A stretch of DNA of 25,347 bases from Pseudomonadota bacterium (GTDB lineage Bacteria; Pseudomonadota; Gammaproteobacteria; Xanthomonadales; Xanthomonadaceae), in NCBI GenBank assembly GCA_023388955.1, contig JAEWFH010000098.1, positions 1 through 25,347 of the forward strand, written 5' to 3'. This document shows, piece after piece, positions 20,698-25,347 of this stretch. The notes under the pieces were generated by a model, which saw only the letters and a program-made list of their open reading frames with translations, was not told the DNA's origin and did not search any database. A program made the position numbers and the translations under genes. Each line of letters begins with the position of its first letter. Position 1 is the first letter of the stretch.

Positions 20698-23600
20698 ATG
20701 CGCTTCAACCTCTCCGCCTGGGCCCTGCGCCACCGCAGCCTGGTGGTCTACGCGATGCTGGTGGCGGCGATCGCGGGTGCCTTCTCCTACCTGGACCTGG
20801 GCCGCAGCGAGGACCCGGAGTTCACCTTCAAGGTGATGGTGATCCACACCCTGTGGCCCGGCGCCGACGCCGCCCAGGTCGCCGCCCAGGTCACCGAGCC
20901 GATCGAGCGCAAGATCATGGAGACCGGCGAGTACGAGTTCGTGCGCTCGTACTCGCGTGCCGGCGAGTCGCAGGTGATCTTCGCTGCCCGCGATGCCATG
21001 CGTTCGGGCGAGATCCCGGCGCTGAACTACCAGATCCGCAAGAAGGTCGGCGACCTGCGCCCGCAGCTGCCGCGCGACATCGTCGGCCCGTTCTTCAACG
21101 ACGAGTTCGGAGATACCTGGGGCAACCTGTACGCGCTGACCGGCGAGGGCTTCGACCACGCCCTGCTGCATGACTGGGCCGAGCGCCTGCAGCTGCAGAT
21201 CGAGCGCGTGCCCGACGTGGGCAAGGTGGCGCTGTTCGGGGTCCAGGACGAGCGCATCTGGGTGGAGCTGGACAACACCCGGCTGGCGACGCTGGGCATC
21301 TCCCCGGCGCAGGTACAGCAGCAGCTGGAGGAGCAGAACGCGATGATGCCGGCCGGCTACTTCGAGCTGGCCGAGCTGCGCGTGCCGGTGCGGGTGAGCG
21401 GCCAGTTCGAGACCGTCGAGCAGGTGCGCGCGCTGCCGATCCGCGCCGGCGAACGCACCCTGGCACTGGGCGACATCGCCACCGTCAGCCGCGGCTATGC
21501 CGACCCGCGCGACCCGGGCATGCGCTTCATGGGCGAGGACGGCATCGCCATTGGCGTGGCGATGCGCAAGGGCGGCGACATCATCGCCCTGGGCGAGACC
21601 CTGGAGGCCGAGGTCGCGCGCCTGCAGGCCTCGCTGCCGGTGGGCATGGAGCTGCGCAAGGTGTCCGACCAGCCGGCCGCGGTGCGGGTGTCGATCGGCG
21701 AATTCGTGCGCGTGCTGGCCGAGGCGGTCGCCATCGTGCTGCTGACCTGCTTCCTGTCGCTGGGCTGGCGCACCGGGCTGGTGGTGGCGCTGTCGATCCC
21801 GCTGGTGCTGGCGATGACCTTCATCGCGATGGAGGCCTTCGGGGTCAACCTGCACAAGGTGTCGCTGGGCGCGCTGGTGCTGGCGCTGGGGCTGCTGGTG
21901 GACGACGCGATCATCGCCATCGAGATGATGGCGGTGAAGCTGGAACAGGGCTTCGAGCGCACCCGCGCGGCGGCGTTCGCCTGGGAGTCCACCGCCTTCC
22001 CGATGCTCACCGGCACCCTGATCACCGCCGCAGGCCTGCTGCCGATCGCCACCGCCGCCTCCAGCGTGGGCGAGTACACCCGCTCTCTGTTCCAGGTGGT
22101 CACCTTCGCCCTGCTGCTGTCGTGGATCGCCGCGGTGGTGTTCATCCCCTACCTGGGCGACAAGCTGCTGCCGGACCCGCACAAAGCGACCGCGGCGCCG
22201 CGCCCGGGGTCGCTGGCCGCGCGCTGGCGGGCACGGCGCGGGCGCTGGGCCGACCGCCACCCGGCGCTGGCCAACCTGGTGGGGCCACGCCAGCGGCAGG
22301 CCGACGGCCATCCACACGACCCCTACGACACCGGCTTCTACCGCCGCTTCCGCCGCCTGGTGGCCTGGAGCGTGCGCCGGCGCGGGCTGGTGATCGTGCT
22401 GACCGTGGCCGCCTTCGCCGCCTCGGTGCTGCTGTTCCGCTTCATCCCGCAGCAGTTCTTCCCCGAGTCGGTGCGGCCGGAGCTGATGATCGACATGGAA
22501 CTGGCCGAGGGCAGCTCGCTGCGCGCCACCCGCGAGCAGGCACTGCGGCTGGAGGAGATGCTGGCCACCCGCGACGACCTGGAGAACTACACCGCCTGGG
22601 TCGGCACCGGCGCCCCGCGCTTCTACCTGCCGCTGGACCAGCAGCTGCCGGCCGCCAACTTCGCCCAGTTCGTGCTGCTCGCGAAGGACACGGAGTCGCG
22701 CGAGGACATCCGCGAGTGGCTGCTGGAGGAAGTCGCCCCCCGGTTCCCGCAGCTGCAACTGCGCGTGACGCGCCTGGAGATGGGCCCGCCTGTCGGCTAC
22801 CCCGTGCAGTTCCGCATCTCCGGCGAGCACATCGACCAGGTGCGCCAGATCGCCTACCGGGTGCGCGAGCAGGTGCGTGCCAACCCGCACGTGGCCAACG
22901 TCAACCTGGACTGGGACGAGCCGTCCAAGGTGATCCGGCTGGAGCTCGACCAGGCCCGCGTGCGCGCGCTGGGAGTCAGCTCCACACAGCTGGCGCAGAC
23001 CCTGCAGGCGACCCTGACCGGCGCCGAGGTCGGCGTGTTCCGCGACGACGAGCGGCTAGTCTCGATCATGCTGCGCGGCGGCGAGCGCGAGCGGCAGTCG
23101 CCCGAGCAACTGGCCAGCGTGATGATCCAGACCCCCGGCGGCCCGGTGCCGCTGGCGCAGTTGGCCGAGATCGAACACGGCTTCGAGGACGGGATCATCT
23201 GGCACCGCGACCGGGTGCCGACCATGACCGTGCGCGCCGACGTCAGCGACGAACTGCTGCCGGCCGAGGTCACCGCACAGATCGACCCGACCCTGGACGC
23301 GATCCGCGCCGACCTGCCGCCGGGCTACGAGGTGGAAATCGGCGGTTCGGTGGAGGATTCCGCCCGCGCCCAGGGCTCGATCGCCGCCGGCGTGCCGATG
23401 TTCCTGCTGGTGGTGTTCACCCTGCTGATGATCCAGCTGCGCAGCTTCTCGCGCAGTTTCATGGTGCTGCTGACCGCCCCGCTGGGGCTGATCGGCGTGG
23501 TGGTGTTCCTGCTGGTGTTCCGGGTGCCGTTCGGCTTCGTGGCGATGCTGGGCACGATCGCCCTGGCCGGCATGATCATGCGCAACTCGGTGATCCTGGT

Positions 23601-23853
23601 CGACCAGATCGAACAGGACCGCGCCGAGGGCGCCGAACCGTGGAAGGCGATCGTGGAAGCAACCGTCCGCCGCTTCCGCCCGATCGTGCTGACCGCGCTG
23701 ACCGCGATCCTGGCCATGGTCCCGCTGTCACGCAGCGATTTCTTCGGCCCCATGGCCACCGCGATCATGGGCGGCCTGCTGTTCGCGACGGTGCTGACGC
23801 TGGTGTTCGTGCCGGCCCTCTACGCCGCCTGGTTCCGCGTCCGCATCCCTTAA
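20698..23853 (+). CDS. RND-family multidrug efflux permease (HAE1-like)
   Basis: 1051 residues, the usual length for AcrB/MexB/TriC relatives. It has an N-terminal membrane helix, two large periplasmic loops and twelve predicted membrane helices. The proton-relay pair is Asp402-Asp403 (GLLVDDAIIAIE). The position of the essential TM10 Lys of AcrB is in GMIMRNSVILVDQIEQD and is Arg962 here, a substitution shared by some other RND branches rather than damage. The long linker around residues 495-545 (Arg/Pro-rich, TAAPRPGSLAARWRARRGR onward) is cytoplasmic. Substrates cannot be deduced. The stop TAA overlaps the mgtE stop on the other strand. Confidence 0.95.
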   Translation: MRFNLSAWALRHRSLVVYAMLVAAIAGAFSYLDLGRSEDPEFTFKVMVIHTLWPGADAAQVAAQVTEPIERKIMETGEYEFVRSYSRAGESQVIFAARDAMRSGEIPALNYQIRKKVGDLRPQLPRDIVGPFFNDEFGDTWGNLYALTGEGFDHALLHDWAERLQLQIERVPDVGKVALFGVQDERIWVELDNTRLATLGISPAQVQQQLEEQNAMMPAGYFELAELRVPVRVSGQFETVEQVRALPIRAGERTLALGDIATVSRGYADPRDPGMRFMGEDGIAIGVAMRKGGDIIALGETLEAEVARLQASLPVGMELRKVSDQPAAVRVSIGEFVRVLAEAVAIVLLTCFLSLGWRTGLVVALSIPLVLAMTFIAMEAFGVNLHKVSLGALVLALGLLVDDAIIAIEMMAVKLEQGFERTRAAAFAWESTAFPMLTGTLITAAGLLPIATAASSVGEYTRSLFQVVTFALLLSWIAAVVFIPYLGDKLLPDPHKATAAPRPGSLAARWRARRGRWADRHPALANLVGPRQRQADGHPHDPYDTGFYRRFRRLVAWSVRRRGLVIVLTVAAFAASVLLFRFIPQQFFPESVRPELMIDMELAEGSSLRATREQALRLEEMLATRDDLENYTAWVGTGAPRFYLPLDQQLPAANFAQFVLLAKDTESREDIREWLLEEVAPRFPQLQLRVTRLEMGPPVGYPVQFRISGEHIDQVRQIAYRVREQVRANPHVANVNLDWDEPSKVIRLELDQARVRALGVSSTQLAQTLQATLTGAEVGVFRDDERLVSIMLRGGERERQSPEQLASVMIQTPGGPVPLAQLAEIEHGFEDGIIWHRDRVPTMTVRADVSDELLPAEVTAQIDPTLDAIRADLPPGYEVEIGGSVEDSARAQGSIAAGVPMFLLVVFTLLMIQLRSFSRSFMVLLTAPLGLIGVVVFLLVFRVPFGFVAMLGTIALAGMIMRNSVILVDQIEQDRAEGAEPWKAIVEATVRRFRPIVLTALTAILAMVPLSRSDFFGPMATAIMGGLLFATVLTLVFVPALYAAWFRVRIP

Positions 23854-25259
23854 CCCCCCGTCCCAAGCAGCCACGTGGCGATCCCGAAATAGATCAGGAT
23901 CCCGACGCCATCGGCCAGCGAGGTGATCAGCGGCGAGCTGGCGGACGCCGGGTCGGCGCGGAAGCGGCTGAGAAGGAACGGCAGCGACATGCCCATGACG
24001 CTGCCCACCAGGACGATCAGCAGCATGGCCAGGGCCACCACCAGCGCGATCGACGGCCCGCCGCGGAAGATCCCGATCGCGCTCACCGCCAGGCCCATGG
24101 TAAGGCCCAGCAGCAGCGCCACTGCCAGTTCGCGCAGCAGCATCCCGCCCCAGTCGCGCAGCTGCACGTCTCCGGTGGCGAGCGCGCGCACCATCAACGT
24201 GGCCGACTGCGCGCCGGCGTTGCCGCCGCTGGCGATCAGCAGCGGCAGGAAGAACACCAGCGCCATGTTGGTGGCGATCAGGTCCTCGAAATGGGCGATC
24301 CCGGCGCCGGAGAACAGGTTCGCGAACACCAGCACCACCAGCCAGTACACGCGCTGACGGTACAGCAGGCCCACGGTCGCGTTCTTCAGGCTGACGGTGA
24401 GGCTGCCGAGCGTGCCGCCGGTCTTGTGGAAGTCTTCGGTCGCCTCCGCGGCGGCCACGTCCATGGCGTCGTCGCTGGTGACGATGCCGACGATGCGGCC
24501 CTCGCCATCGACCACCGGCAGGGCGATGAAGTCGTAGCGCGCGATCCGCTTCGCCGCCTCCTCCTGCCCGGCATCGACCTGCACGGTGATCGGGTTGGGG
24601 ACCATGATCTCGGCCAGCGGGGTGTCCGGGTCGGCCAGGATCAGCCGGCGCAGGCTCACCACGCCCATCAGCCGGCGCTGTGGATCGATGACGTAGGCGT
24701 TGTAGATCGTCTCGGTGTCGGGGGCGACCCGGCGCAGCTCGGCGATCGCCTCGTACGCGCTGAGCTCCCTGGTCAGCGCCGCGTACTCGGACGTCATGAT
24801 GGCGCCGACGCTGTCGGGCGGGTAACTGGCCAGGCGGCGGATGTCCTCGCGCTCGGCATGCGCCAGCGCCGGCAGCAGCCGCTCGCGCCGGTCCGGTGGC
24901 AGCGTGTTGTAGAGGTCGACCCGCTCGTCGGCCGACATCAGGTCGAACAGATGGACGACCTCGGCCCGCGGCATCTTGGCGACCAGACTGGTCTGCATCT
25001 CCAGCGGCAGGTAGCCGAACACCTGGGCCCGCTCGTCGCCCGGGATCAGCGGCAGGACCCTGGCCAGCGCCAGGGGCGGCAGGCGGCTGAGGATGTCGGC
25101 GAGGTCGACCGCCAGCACGCTGGGCAGCGCGCCCTGCAGCGCCTCCAGGTCGTCGGCCTGGAGACGGCCGCCCAGCCAGGCGGCGGCCTGGGCGGCGTCG
25201 AAGTTGCCTAGTTCATCGACCGGGTGCAGCGGCCGCGCCGTGGGGATTCCGGGGGTCAT
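23850..25259 (-). CDS. mgtE: Magnesium transporter MgtE
   Basis: 469 residues from ATG 25259, with GGAGG 6 nt upstream; an ATG at 25292 lies at the predicted transcription start and is unlikely. Domains are MgtE N-domain (about 30-135), two CBS domains (about 150-270) that sense cytoplasmic Mg2+, the plug helix, then five membrane helices. SGGNAGAQSATLMVRAL (344-360) is the family signature, and Asp450 in TSLADGVG matches the pore Asp that selects Mg2+ in Thermus MgtE. It is a dimeric inner-membrane Mg2+ channel. No Mg2+ riboswitch-sized leader is present. Confidence 0.96.
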   Translation of the reverse strand: MTPGIPTARPLHPVDELGNFDAAQAAAWLGGRLQADDLEALQGALPSVLAVDLADILSRLPPLALARVLPLIPGDERAQVFGYLPLEMQTSLVAKMPRAEVVHLFDLMSADERVDLYNTLPPDRRERLLPALAHAEREDIRRLASYPPDSVGAIMTSEYAALTRELSAYEAIAELRRVAPDTETIYNAYVIDPQRRLMGVVSLRRLILADPDTPLAEIMVPNPITVQVDAGQEEAAKRIARYDFIALPVVDGEGRIVGIVTSDDAMDVAAAEATEDFHKTGGTLGSLTVSLKNATVGLLYRQRVYWLVVLVFANLFSGAGIAHFEDLIATNMALVFFLPLLIASGGNAGAQSATLMVRALATGDVQLRDWGGMLLRELAVALLLGLTMGLAVSAIGIFRGGPSIALVVALAMLLIVLVGSVMGMSLPFLLSRFRADPASASSPLITSLADGVGILIYFGIATWLLGTGG

Positions 25260-25300
25260 GGCGTACCTCCGCTGGGGAGGGACCCCCGGCAAGCGGGCGG

Positions 25301-25329
25301 AGTCTAGGCAGGGGGTACCGGGGGGTCAA
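25301..25329 (-). promoter_or_regulatory. Sigma70-type promoter of mgtE
   Basis: On the minus strand TTGACC (25324-25329) and TAGACT (25301-25306) are separated by exactly 17 nt. The start would be near 25294, giving a 5' leader of about 35 nt that ends with the GGAGG ribosome site. This is the best consensus-like promoter in the window. Confidence 0.75.
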
Positions 25330-25347
25330 CGCATCAGCGCGTCACCG

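Noticed and set aside
22122..25211. 1029-codon plus-strand frame across the RND and mgtE genes
   Set aside because: Covers the RND 3' half out of frame and mgtE antisense; composition is Arg/Ala/Gln-rich without domains.
25260..25300. Mg2+ riboswitch (M-box) in the mgtE leader
   Set aside because: The predicted leader is about 35 nt, far too short for an M-box.
1..25347. Prophage, plasmid or defence island
   Set aside because: No integrase, transposase, phage, restriction or toxin-antitoxin gene is seen; most genes are typical chromosomal housekeeping or envelope genes.

Overview
The window is a very GC-rich, densely coding piece of a Gram-negative chromosome. Outer-membrane genes (LPS acyltransferase, Kdo transferase, O-antigen ligase, TolC, RND efflux) and the family composition point to a gammaproteobacterium of the Xanthomonadaceae/Lysobacteraceae type (Lysobacter, Luteimonas or Pseudoxanthomonas-like). 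This assignment is inference from gene families and base composition, not from a marker gene. No rRNA, tRNA, CRISPR array, transposase or phage gene was seen.

Region 1 (1-5306, all minus strand) is the most interesting part. It holds an ECF-like sigma factor (4731-5306), a transmembrane Ser/Thr protein kinase translationally coupled to it (TGATG overlap, 2110-4731), and a YadA-type trimeric autotransporter adhesin (2008 down to the window edge, cut just where the membrane anchor begins). The sigma factor lacks the usual acidic cluster of region 2.2 and has a Thr-rich stretch there. This suggests a phosphorylation-activated sigma factor controlling, or co-produced with, a surface adhesin. A long nested inverted repeat sits in the kinase-adhesin gap and overlaps the likely ribosome-binding region of the adhesin.

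Region 2 (5307-11376) holds a 228-nt divergent spacer with a strong plus-strand intrinsic terminator (possible small RNA), then glnE (nitrogen regulation of glutamine synthetase). A convergent ELM1-family gene overlaps the glnE 3' end by 62 nt. A plus-strand run follows: RutE-like nitroreductase, periplasmic YceI protein and pirin. The pirin stop codon lies inside a pair of inverted REP-like repeats (11364-11500).

Region 3 (11548-16493) is an envelope/LPS block: a small CHCC zinc-finger protein, a GT4 glycosyltransferase and an O-antigen ligase-like polymerase on the plus strand, convergent with lpxL/htrB on the minus strand. lpxL is divergent from waaA, the Kdo transferase.

Region 4 (16528-23853) holds a PCMT-like methyltransferase and tolC (minus strand), then a TetR repressor divergent from an RND efflux operon (lipoprotein adaptor plus permease). 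The operon has no outer-membrane channel of its own, so the nearby TolC is a natural partner. The window ends with mgtE (minus strand), which shares a TTAA with the permease stop codon and has a clear sigma70-type promoter at 25301-25329.
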